This document shows, piece after piece, positions 16,113 through 24,653 of a stretch of 64,000 bases of DNA. The stretch comes from Acidobacteriota bacterium (GTDB lineage Bacteria; Acidobacteriota; Terriglobia; Acidiferrales; UBA7541): the NCBI GenBank assembly GCA_021832085.1, contig JAKBLM010000010.1:1-64000 (forward strand), given 5' to 3'. The notes below the pieces were generated by a model, which was not told where the DNA came from, did not search any database, and worked only from the letters and a program-made list of their open reading frames with translations. The translations under genes were made by a program, and so were the position numbers. How positions within the stretch are numbered: position 1 is the stretch's first letter; each line of letters starts with the position of its first letter.

Positions 16113-17702
16113 TCAGGGTCTGTTGTGGGGCGTAAACCGAGCTCGTGACCACCCGCAAACCGGCGCGAGTCGCGCAGCCAGTTGGCTGCCGCGCAGCTTC
16201 TTCTTTGGCACAAAGATCACGACGGCTCCGTTCAGGCAGGCTCCGGCGAGTCGGTAGCTTCCGCGGACTTGCTGCATGATCGGGGGGCTGAGCCGCGGGA
16301 CGCCGCGGTAGGAAGAAGGGATCACAGGGGGTCCGTGAGTCGAGCGTCTTACTGAGACAACAACATAATCGAATTCCTCAGCACGAATTTGTCGCAGGAC
16401 AGGCTTGGGGGACCATTCGCCAGTCCGCTCAAGCAGGGTGTTGACCCAGGGGTCAATCATCTCGGGGTTTTTCCCTTGTGCGGCGACGAGGGGCACAGTC
16501 GAGAGGATGCGATGGCCGGCGAGCTTCGATACCAACGCTTGGTAATCCGGGGGATGGGGCGCTGGCCACCAAGTGGCGAGGCTTAGGCACGGAATCCCCA
16601 AGAGCAGGATCGCTGAGCCCAAGCGCATATCGGGCCTGCTTGCCGCTAGCTGCTCCACCCACAACTCCAGTCCGGCAGGCGCCAGGATCGCGCATAGCGA
16701 CAGCACCTCGCCGAGGTAATATCTGGCCGCCCCGACCTGGGCCATCGTCAGAAGCCCGACCGCAGCCGCGAAGCAAAGGTATAGCAGGAGAAGGAGTGCT
16801 CGCTCCCTGTCGCGCTTCCATAAAGAAGCAAGCCCGGCCAGACCCAGCGCCACCGCTAGAATTGCCGTGGGAGAGCCGAGCAGCAAGTCGCCGATCAGCA
16901 CGAGTTCGCCACGAATGTCGTAGATTGTGTGGCGGGTCATGAGCAGGCTGTAGAGCACCGGCTCTCCCCCCAGCTCCAGCCATCCGATCACGGCAATTAC
17001 GGGGAGCAACGCCGCTGCCGTAAGCACCGCTGCACTTCGGTGGTGCCGCTTCCAGATTAGCCAGAAGAAGACAGCGGCTGGCGCGGCCAGGAACGGCTGC
17101 TTGAACAAAAAGCCAAGGCCCATCAAGATGCCAGCACCGGCAACCCGGGGCCACGGATCGTCAGCGTCGCGGCAGATGACGAAAAACCCGAGCAACGAAA
17201 ACAGAAGAGCGGGGATATCGGGCCGGAGGGTCGCCGCGTAAGGATAGTAGGCCCTGTCAGCGAGAATAAAGAGCGGCGCGGCCAGGGCAGGCCAATCCAT
17301 ACCACAGGTAAGCCGGGCAAGGCGCCACGCCACGAGGGCGATCAGCAGATAACAGGCAAAGATGAATGTGCGGCCCTCGAATGCAAATTCCCGGAGATCG
17401 GGCGGCTTTGCGGCGAGATCGATCGTTCCCAAGGAGATGTAGAAAAGCGGCCCGTAGAGAGCTGGCGTGTAGGGCGGCCGATCGATGCGCACGTAGATCG
17501 GGCCACCCCGAGCGAAGCGTTGCGACGCGATGAGTTGTTCGCCATCGGTCATGCCGACATCCCAGTCAGTGCGGAGGAGTCCGGCTGTACGCCACAGCTG
17601 AACCCCTGTGCAGGACGCCAGGACCAGCAGGAACCCGATGAGCAGCCATTGGCCGAAATGGCGAGATCGCCTGGCGGACCCCGCTGTCTGTTGCGTCACC
17701 AT
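16113..17702 (-). CDS. GT39-like membrane glycosyltransferase
   Basis: A 529-residue polytopic membrane protein. After the first helix the loop contains LRTDWDVGMTDGEQLIA and RPPYTPALYGPLFY, an acidic-loop plus YGP pattern seen in bacterial GT-C (ArnT/PMT-like) proteins, and ATLRPDIPALLFSLLG lies in a later loop. About 10 hydrophobic segments are followed by a C-terminal soluble tail with a GxYRLAG stretch. The likely role is sugar transfer from a polyprenyl-phosphate donor outside the cytoplasmic membrane. Its first bases overlap the upstream gene's stop by 7, so it is the last gene of a co-oriented run of four such genes. Confidence 0.68.
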   Translation of the reverse strand: MVTQQTAGSARRSRHFGQWLLIGFLLVLASCTGVQLWRTAGLLRTDWDVGMTDGEQLIASQRFARGGPIYVRIDRPPYTPALYGPLFYISLGTIDLAAKPPDLREFAFEGRTFIFACYLLIALVAWRLARLTCGMDWPALAAPLFILADRAYYPYAATLRPDIPALLFSLLGFFVICRDADDPWPRVAGAGILMGLGFLFKQPFLAAPAAVFFWLIWKRHHRSAAVLTAAALLPVIAVIGWLELGGEPVLYSLLMTRHTIYDIRGELVLIGDLLLGSPTAILAVALGLAGLASLWKRDRERALLLLLYLCFAAAVGLLTMAQVGAARYYLGEVLSLCAILAPAGLELWVEQLAASRPDMRLGSAILLLGIPCLSLATWWPAPHPPDYQALVSKLAGHRILSTVPLVAAQGKNPEMIDPWVNTLLERTGEWSPKPVLRQIRAEEFDYVVVSVRRSTHGPPVIPSSYRGVPRLSPPIMQQVRGSYRLAGACLNGAVVIFVPKKKLRGSQLAARLAPVCGWSRARFTPHNRP

Positions 17703-19477
17703 GATGCCAACTCTGGGTCGCGCAGGGCCCCCGCGGATGGTGGTCCAGCCTTTGTGGGTTTCCCGGTGCGGTCCTCGGGGGTTTGTGCGACCCCTCGATG
17801 CCGGCGCGGCGAGGGCTGGAGATCGTAGATGCGGACGCGGCCGGAAACGCTGCGGAAGACGACGGGGGCGTTGGCGAGGAGTTCATCGCGGCGGCGGATG
17901 AAGATGGCGCGATTTGCTCCCTGCCGATGGAAATCGTTGCTCGTGACGAGCCAGTAGTCCGCGTGAATGAAGCGAGCGACGTCGTCGAGATGGGCAGCGT
18001 CCTGGCGAGCGATCGCAGGATCGTTGTCGTAGGTGGCGGCGGTGGAGATGGCTATCGGGCAGATGGTCTGGCGTCCGGTGTAGAGGTAGAGCAGCGCATC
18101 CTCGTTGGCGATGAAGCGGGCCTTCGGGGCGGTGTGCGCCGCGATCCAGCGATACGCCGCGTGTTCTTGCGCCAGCAGCGCTTGCTGGCTGCTGGAATCG
18201 GTCAACGCCTTGGGCACAAAATCAGCGCAATTCGCCACGGTGATTCCCGCCAGGGCAAGCAGGGCGGCCATCGCAGCCGCGGCCGCAGCCCGATCTGTGA
18301 TCGGTGCCGAACGACGGAGCCTGGCAAGGGCGAGCCCGGCAATTTCACGGACGATCACGACAAGCCCTCCCAAAAGGAGCGGCAGGAAAGGCACGAGGAA
18401 ACGCAGGGGCAGAAACGGCCAAGGGAGCACGAACGGGATGTAGAAAAGAAAAATGCCGTGGATCGATTTCCAGCTGCCCTGTCGGAAACGAAAGAAAATG
18501 CCCGCCCACGAAGCAAGGGCCACGGCGCTGCCAACACCGAAACTGAGCAGTGCCGCGCGATTGGCCACGGGAAGGAGCAGGAAAATTCCAGGTTCCAAGA
18601 TAACGTTGAAGAGATTTTTCAGCAGCACTGCGCGCTGGGTGGCCCAGTTGGGGACGAAGCATTTCCACTGACCCACGTAGCTGCTGTAATAGGCAAGGGT
18701 TTGCGTCCAGCCAAAGGGCAGCGCCGAGGAGGCTGGGTGCGGCCCGAGGAGCCGCGAGGCAAGCGGCAGAAGCCAGGGAATTGAAAGCAAGCCCCCAACG
18801 GCGGTAACGAGGGCCGCGTGGCGCCAGCCGCGGCGAAGGAGCGCCACGAGCGCGATGCCGGCGACGACCGTCACGCCGATTGTGCGCAAGCCCACGCAAA
18901 GGCTGCCGAGCGCGCCGGCCAGTGCGAGCCAGCCCCAATGCCCTCTGGGCTCGAGAGCCACGTCGGCAGCAAGCGCGGCGCTGAGCGCCAGGGCCCCGAA
19001 AGGCAGATCGCTCATCACGCTTCCACCGAGCAGAAGACCAAAGAAATTGAAAGCGCAAAGCGCCGTGACCACCAGCGCCCACGGGGAGTCGAGTTGCAGC
19101 GTCCGCTTCGCCAGTAGAAAGCAAGCGACGAGGAACCAGCAGCCAAAAGCCACGGTCATGCCAATCGCGGGCACAACGTTCGCCGGGAAGATCGGGTCGA
19201 AGCGCCAGATCCAGGAGAGCAACCACGGGTACAGTTCGGGATACTTCAACCTTGCGAGCCCGCCCGGGAAGCTCGGGAGCATATAGCCATGGCCGGTGGC
19301 GATGGCCTTGGCCGACGCGAAGTACATCGCATCATCCAACATGGCGCCGAAATTCGCAGCTGGATGAAGCATGACGATGGTGACGACGTAGAGGAGCAGG
19401 ATGAGCGCGAGTATCAGCCACGTTCCAAAACTGCGTGGGGAGAAGAAGCCTCGTTGTGCGGTATCAGGGCTCCTCAT
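17696..19477 (-). CDS. GT39-like membrane glycosyltransferase, tandem paralogue A
   Basis: A 593-residue polytopic protein, clearly paralogous to the next gene upstream (19705-21429). Both share HPAANFG/RPAANFG, a DDAMYFA/DDALYFA acidic loop, GYMLPSFPGGL, YPWLLSWIWR and later YRWIAAHTAP/YRWIARHTAP. Roughly 70% identity by eye over the first 200 residues suggests a fairly recent duplication. The DDA loop is the probable metal/donor site of a GT-C enzyme. The C-terminus has a soluble periplasmic domain followed by a basic, Pro-rich tail of about 35 residues absent from the paralogue. The start at 19477 rather than 19498 fits the paralogue's N-terminus better. Confidence 0.7.
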   Translation of the reverse strand: MRSPDTAQRGFFSPRSFGTWLILALILLLYVVTIVMLHPAANFGAMLDDAMYFASAKAIATGHGYMLPSFPGGLARLKYPELYPWLLSWIWRFDPIFPANVVPAIGMTVAFGCWFLVACFLLAKRTLQLDSPWALVVTALCAFNFFGLLLGGSVMSDLPFGALALSAALAADVALEPRGHWGWLALAGALGSLCVGLRTIGVTVVAGIALVALLRRGWRHAALVTAVGGLLSIPWLLPLASRLLGPHPASSALPFGWTQTLAYYSSYVGQWKCFVPNWATQRAVLLKNLFNVILEPGIFLLLPVANRAALLSFGVGSAVALASWAGIFFRFRQGSWKSIHGIFLFYIPFVLPWPFLPLRFLVPFLPLLLGGLVVIVREIAGLALARLRRSAPITDRAAAAAAMAALLALAGITVANCADFVPKALTDSSSQQALLAQEHAAYRWIAAHTAPKARFIANEDALLYLYTGRQTICPIAISTAATYDNDPAIARQDAAHLDDVARFIHADYWLVTSNDFHRQGANRAIFIRRRDELLANAPVVFRSVSGRVRIYDLQPSPRRHRGVAQTPEDRTGKPTKAGPPSAGALRDPELASW

Positions 19478-19704
19478 GGTGTTCACCAGCCGGGGCAATC
19501 GCCGGATCCACTGTGGCGCTGCCGGCGGAGGCAGTGGGATTCGGTTGGCCTAAAGGGATGCTCATTCCGGACGCGCGCGGCATTTCCCCAGACGTCTCCA
19601 AGAACGGAATTACCGTAGCACAGGCAGGAGAGCGGCTCTGCCGGATTCTCGCGGTGAGGTGTGCTGGGGAACATCACCGCAGTGGAAGGCGGGGCGCAAG
19701 GGCA

Positions 19705-21429
19705 TCAGCGTTGGCGGGCAGAGGAAGCGGTGAGCGCACGGATGTCGTAGATGCGGACGCGTCCGCGGCCGCTGCGAAACACCTCGGGCAGCGGGGCGAG
19801 GATTTCGTGTTCCCGGCGAAGAAGGACCGGCCGATCGTTGCCCAGCTCGACGTCGAAATCGTCAGGCGTGGCGACCCAATACGTAGCGTGGACGAAGCGA
19901 GCCACGTCGGTGAGATGGGCGGCGTCACGCAGGGGAACGGCAGGATCGTTATCGTAGTAGCCGGCGGTGGAACAGTCGATGGGACGGATTGCCTGCCGAC
20001 CGGTGTAGAGGTAAAGAAGGACGTCGTTGTAGGCGATGAAAACGGCTTGCGGCGCGGTGTGACGGGCGATCCAGCGATAGGCCTGACGTTCCTCGGTGAG
20101 AAGCGCGCGCTGGTGGCCCATGTTGGCTGCCAGTTCCCGGGGGGCGAACCAGGCGCAGTTGGCCGTGGCGAGCCCGGCGAATGCAAGCAGGGCGAGCAAG
20201 GAAACAGCGGCCCCGGCTCGCGTGGTCGCCGGACCGCTGCCGCGCAGCGCGCCGGCTGCGCGTGAAGCAATCTCGCGTGCCACCACGGCAAGGCCTCCGA
20301 AGAACAGCGGGAGAAGGAGAACGAGGAAGCGTTGGGGCGGAAAAGGGTAAGGCAGAACCATCGCCAGATAAAAGAGCGAGATGCCGTGGATCGCCTTCCA
20401 ACCGGTTTTACGGAGCCGGTAGAAGATGCCTGCCCAGGAGCCAAGCGCGACGAGGCTTCCCAAACCGACGCTCAGAAACGCGCTGCGATTCGCCAGAGGG
20501 AAAAGCAGAAAAATACCCGGCTCAATAATTGCGCTGAGCACGTTTTTCCGAAGCACCGCCCATTGCGTCGCCCAATTGGGGACGGAGTTACGCCACAGGT
20601 TCAGGTAGCTGCTATAGAGAGCCAATGTTTGCCGCCAGCCGAGAGGCAGTGCGGGCGAGTTGGGATGAGTCTGGAAGCCTCGGAGAGCCGCCAGGGCTCG
20701 CAGGAGGGAAGGGAAAATCCACGGCAGCGCGAGCCCGCCACCCACCACGCACATCAGGGCGACCAAGTGCCATGCGCGCCGGACGAGCGCCACCAGAACA
20801 ATCCCCGCTATTAGCGTCACTCCCACCGTGCGCAGGCCTGTCGCCAGGCCCGTCAGCACGCCGGCGCAGGCCATCCAGGCCCAATGGCCATTCGGCTCGA
20901 GCGCGCGGTCGGCGCAGAGCGCGGCGGTGAGCGCCAGCGCCGCGAAAGGCAGATCAGTCAAAACGCTCCCGCCGAGAAAGAGAGCGAAAAAATTGAACCC
21001 GCAGAACGCGGCGACGGCCAAAGCCCACGGTGAGTCGAGCCCCAATGTCCTTTTGGCCAGCAGCCAGCACGCGATGAGAAACCAGCAGCCGAAGGCAATG
21101 GTCAATCCGATCGCGGGCATGACGTTGGATGGAAAGCGCGGATCGATGCGCCAGATCCAGGAGAGCAGCCAGGGATAGAGCGCCGGGCATTTCAACGTAT
21201 GCAGCCCGCCCGGGAAGCTGGGAAGCATGTAGCCGCGGCCGGTTGCCAGGGCCTTCCCCAGGGCGAAATACAGCGCGTCATCCTGCAAATTTCCGAAGTT
21301 CGCCGCGGGCCGAAGCAAGAGGATGGTGCCGGCGTAGAGAACCAGGATCGTGCCAAGCACGAGCCAAGGCAGCAAACGGCGATGAAAAAGGGCGCTCAGC
21401 CGATTGGCCGGCATCTGTTTCCTAGTCAT
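19705..21429 (-). CDS. GT39-like membrane glycosyltransferase, tandem paralogue B
   Basis: A 574-residue polytopic protein, paralogue of the gene at 17696-19477. The first helix (WLVLGTILVLYAGTILLL) is followed by NFGNLQDDALYFALGKALA, the acidic donor loop, and GGSVLTDLPFAALALT in the next loops. About 10 membrane segments precede a soluble C-terminal region with LLYLYTGRQAIRP. The two copies are separated by a 227-base spacer with no gene. The start codon at 21429 overlaps the stop of the upstream gene (TGATG), indicating coupling. Predicted role: sugar transfer onto an exported glycan or protein from a lipid-phosphate donor. Confidence 0.7.
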   Translation of the reverse strand: MTRKQMPANRLSALFHRRLLPWLVLGTILVLYAGTILLLRPAANFGNLQDDALYFALGKALATGRGYMLPSFPGGLHTLKCPALYPWLLSWIWRIDPRFPSNVMPAIGLTIAFGCWFLIACWLLAKRTLGLDSPWALAVAAFCGFNFFALFLGGSVLTDLPFAALALTAALCADRALEPNGHWAWMACAGVLTGLATGLRTVGVTLIAGIVLVALVRRAWHLVALMCVVGGGLALPWIFPSLLRALAALRGFQTHPNSPALPLGWRQTLALYSSYLNLWRNSVPNWATQWAVLRKNVLSAIIEPGIFLLFPLANRSAFLSVGLGSLVALGSWAGIFYRLRKTGWKAIHGISLFYLAMVLPYPFPPQRFLVLLLPLFFGGLAVVAREIASRAAGALRGSGPATTRAGAAVSLLALLAFAGLATANCAWFAPRELAANMGHQRALLTEERQAYRWIARHTAPQAVFIAYNDVLLYLYTGRQAIRPIDCSTAGYYDNDPAVPLRDAAHLTDVARFVHATYWVATPDDFDVELGNDRPVLLRREHEILAPLPEVFRSGRGRVRIYDIRALTASSARQR

Positions 21430-22982
21430 CAGCGGTGTGGGCCCACCGGGGCTTGGGGCGTGGAGTTGGGCTCAAAGGCGGCATTGGCGTAAGCGCAGGA
21501 AAAGCTGGCCACTTGGTGGTAATTGTCAGCGAGCGCGTTGACGAAAGGAGCTGGCCAGATCACGATGCCATGTCGTGGTGGCGACACTGCCCGCTCGAGC
21601 TCGGGCAGGTTATTTCCTAGCAGGATGACACCGAAGAAGCGTTGTTGTACCAGATGGACCAGTGGTTGCTGGTCGAGTCGGCCAGCTTGGCGGAGAAAGG
21701 CGAACTCGAACGTGCTGGAGAGCCAAACCTTCTTGCCTGAAAGCACGGCGGCTCCGGAATTTTCGGAAAGCAGTTGGCCCGGTTGCCGGGCGGCGAAGTG
21801 ATAGGCGGCAGGACAGCCGGACAGGACCGAGCTGACTCGTCGGCTTTCGGGCAGCCCCAAGAGGACCAGCACTAAAACCCCGACAGGAATCAAAGCCACG
21901 ACTGGATCGGATCTCCAGTGTTTTCGGAGAGCAGAATAGCCGCAGCCAGCCGCGAGGCACATTGCTGCTTGCCATTCGAGAAGTTCGTTCACATCTCCGG
22001 TCCCCACCGTCAGGGTCATAAGGGTAGCGAGCGCACAATAGAGGAAGGGGAGAGAAAAAGCGCGGCGGCGAACGTCACGAACAGCCAATACAAGCGCCCC
22101 AGCCATAAGCCCTACGTCCAAGCGGGCGAAGGGCCCGATACGCTCGAAGTACCACTTGAGACGATACGGGTCGGGATGCGTCAGAAACATGTCGAACAGG
22201 GCCCACCAGTTTGTCCCGATGCCGAGAGCCACGAGGCCAGCGGTGCCGAAAAGCAGCATCCAGCCCGTAAAACGCCAGCCGCGGCGCCGCTCCGCTGCCT
22301 TCCCGGACGCGGATTTCTCTTCCCCGCCGGACCACAGGTAAAGGATGCAGGCAACCGGTGCAGCCAGAAAGGTTATCTTGCTGAAAAGGGCTGCCAGGAA
22401 CAGCAGCGCCGGCCAGAGGAGGGATCTCCTGGTCGCAAAGAGATAGAGTCCGGCTAGCGAGAGCGCGGTCGCGAGGAGTTCGACTCTGAGAACGTAAACC
22501 CAATCCCGAACCATCGACACGGCAAGGAAAGACAGGCCAAATCCCAGCGCGATTAACCAGGATCTGGTCCAGTACCGCAAAAGCAAGATCAAAAACAGCG
22601 CCACGGCCAGCGCCGAAGCGAGCACGAGAAGCCGTGGCGTCGTGAAGCTCAGCCCGAATAGCTTCACCAATAGCGCCGTCAGATAATAGAAAACTGGCCC
22701 GTAGACGTTGACGAAGTAGGGCGGCCGACCGACCGGAGGGTAGGGCGTCAGGCCTTGTGTGATACGGAATCCCGCATTCAAGATTTTGCCTTCCTCGAAG
22801 TTCACGGCGAAGGGCAAGGGGATGTAATAGGCGGCGAAGCGGAGGGTGTCGATCACACCGGCGACGACGGCGGCGAGGAGCGCGAACTCTGCGATGCGGA
22901 CGAAGGCCGCCGGCTTGCCTGCCGGTTCTGGATTGTGGCTGGCTGCGCGTTCCTCTTCGAATTGTGCCGCGTTGCGGGGCAT
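21429..22982 (-). CDS. Polytopic membrane protein, GT-C glycosyltransferase-like
   Basis: About 517 residues and 10 or so hydrophobic segments. The region after the first helix (NFEEGKILNAGFRITQGL, then RPPYFVNVYGPVFYYL) resembles the gene at 16113-17702 in having an acidic loop and a YGP motif before the second helix, so it belongs to the same broad GT-C-like group. A soluble C-terminal domain follows the last helices (LSSTFEFAFLRQAGRL). It heads the four-gene run of membrane glycosyltransferases. The start at 22982 (MPRNAAQ) is preferred over 23003 because it is a better-spaced start before a long polar N-terminal segment, but this is uncertain. Confidence 0.62.
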   Translation of the reverse strand: MPRNAAQFEEERAASHNPEPAGKPAAFVRIAEFALLAAVVAGVIDTLRFAAYYIPLPFAVNFEEGKILNAGFRITQGLTPYPPVGRPPYFVNVYGPVFYYLTALLVKLFGLSFTTPRLLVLASALAVALFLILLLRYWTRSWLIALGFGLSFLAVSMVRDWVYVLRVELLATALSLAGLYLFATRRSLLWPALLFLAALFSKITFLAAPVACILYLWSGGEEKSASGKAAERRRGWRFTGWMLLFGTAGLVALGIGTNWWALFDMFLTHPDPYRLKWYFERIGPFARLDVGLMAGALVLAVRDVRRRAFSLPFLYCALATLMTLTVGTGDVNELLEWQAAMCLAAGCGYSALRKHWRSDPVVALIPVGVLVLVLLGLPESRRVSSVLSGCPAAYHFAARQPGQLLSENSGAAVLSGKKVWLSSTFEFAFLRQAGRLDQQPLVHLVQQRFFGVILLGNNLPELERAVSPPRHGIVIWPAPFVNALADNYHQVASFSCAYANAAFEPNSTPQAPVGPHR

Positions 22983-23125
22983 GAAAACGGGGAAAGGATA
23001 CACTATGGCGGCGAGGGCGGGCAGGAGCGTTTCCTCGGCGGTTGCGATGCTGCCAACCCTGGGCGCGCCTCTTTGCGTGCGTGGCGGGGGCTGCCCTGGA
23101 GCGCCGGCTAAGCGCCTTGCGTGGC

Positions 23126-24415
23126 TTAGGTGGGCGGCTCAGTGCGGTCGAGGACGACGAGTGATTCGAGGTGGGGCGTCTGCGGATAGAAATCGAAGCC
23201 GGTGAGCGATACCGGGCGATAGACGGGACGCAGCAGAGCGACGTCGTGCGCCTGGTTGGCGGGATTGCAGGAAAGATAGAGGATGCGGGGCGGACGGATT
23301 CGCCCGAGCGCGGCGACCAACTTCGGATGCAAGCCCGCGCGCGGCGGATCGACGACGACTACATCCGCGCCAGCTAGCAATTCCTCGGCGCAGGATTCGG
23401 CACGCGCGACTTTCGGGTGGTAATTTTCCACGCCGGCGCGGCGGCGATTTTCCTCGGCGAAGGCGACGGCGGTTTCGCTCGATTCGATGGCGAGGATCTC
23501 CCGCGCGCGGTCTGCCAAGGCCAAGCCGATCGAGCCAACGCCGCTGTAAAGCTCGACAAGGCGGCCGCATTGGGGCGTGTGGCAGCGAATCTCCTCGACG
23601 GCCAGCGGGAAGACCTCGGCGTGGTTTTGGAAGAAGCCTTCGAGCGGAAATGCCAGATCGAGGCCAAGGACGCGCTCGGTGAGTTGTTGGGCTCCGCGCT
23701 GGAACAAAACTTTCGTCGCGACCGAGGCCGGCGAGAGCGGATCGCTGTAGATCACGGAGAAGCCGGCGCTGCGCTCGAGCGCGAGATCGCACGCGGCGAA
23801 ATGCTCGTCCATCACGTAGAGGCCGGCGATCACCTCGCCCGTGGCCGTGCTGCCGCGGACCACCAACGTCTTCAGGGCTACCGCGCCGATGCCGCGCTCG
23901 GCCAGGCGTTCGACCACTTCGAGCGCCGCGGCGTTCATCGCCTCACAGGCGAGCCGGCAGCCCTCGGGCAGCGGAACCTTGCGGAGGGCGCTGCCGCGTT
24001 CGTGGAAGGCGAGCCGCAGCCGGCCCTCGTCCTCGGTGAAGCTGAATTCGAGCTTGTTGCGGTAGCCCCAGACGGTTTCGGCTTCCAGGAATTTCGCGAG
24101 GGGAACCTCTGGAAAAAGCTGCTCGAGAATGGCGCGCTTGGCGCGCACCTGCGCCGGGTAGTTCATCACCTGCCAGGGCGAGCAGCTCAGGTAATGCGGC
24201 TCGCGCGGCGGGACGCGGTCGGGCGAAGGGTCGAGGATCCGATCGACTCGGCAGAACAGCGTGCCCTTTTGGCGGCGCAGGGGAAACACACGCGCGCGTT
24301 CGCCCGGCAAGACGCCCCAGGCAAGGGCGGTGCGGCTGCTTGGCTCGGGCAAGTCGGCGGCGGCCAGGCCTTGCGGGGTGAGGCGGTCGAATACGAGTTC
24401 AAGCGGTTCGGTCAT
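23126..24415 (-). CDS. Class I SAM-dependent RNA uracil-5-methyltransferase (TrmA/RlmD family)
   Basis: A 429-residue protein. The C-terminal half has FFQNHAEVF, the SAM-binding VELYSGVGSIGLALA, VVVDPPRAGLHP and the catalytic-cysteine segment YLSCNPANQAHD, followed by the usual C-terminal FDFYPQTPHLE. This identifies an m5U methyltransferase acting on tRNA or 23S rRNA. The central region has SCSPWQVMNYPAQVRAKR where RlmD-type enzymes carry a CxxCGGCxxxQ iron-sulfur motif, so only one of these cysteines remains and the cluster is probably absent. The start at 24415 places the protein at family length. A single-gene unit, divergent from the metallo-beta-lactamase gene. Confidence 0.85.
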   Translation of the reverse strand: MTEPLELVFDRLTPQGLAAADLPEPSSRTALAWGVLPGERARVFPLRRQKGTLFCRVDRILDPSPDRVPPREPHYLSCSPWQVMNYPAQVRAKRAILEQLFPEVPLAKFLEAETVWGYRNKLEFSFTEDEGRLRLAFHERGSALRKVPLPEGCRLACEAMNAAALEVVERLAERGIGAVALKTLVVRGSTATGEVIAGLYVMDEHFAACDLALERSAGFSVIYSDPLSPASVATKVLFQRGAQQLTERVLGLDLAFPLEGFFQNHAEVFPLAVEEIRCHTPQCGRLVELYSGVGSIGLALADRAREILAIESSETAVAFAEENRRRAGVENYHPKVARAESCAEELLAGADVVVVDPPRAGLHPKLVAALGRIRPPRILYLSCNPANQAHDVALLRPVYRPVSLTGFDFYPQTPHLESLVVLDRTEPPT

Positions 24416-24653
24416 GGGCGATTGCAAATACCCTAGCATGCCACCGGGCCGGCGATGGGACGAAGACGCGAGGAGCGGGAAAAGCGAGCGCGAAGAAGGG
24501 GGCGGGCGGATTCGCCGCTGGTCGCTTTGCCGCGGGCGAAGGTCCGTTGCCTGGGCCTTGGCCTCAGGGTATGCTGGTGGCCCAAGGTGGGGGCACCGAC
24601 GGCGCATTCGCTTTGCCACACCGACGCCGCCGCGTGTTGGCCAAGGAGGGGGG

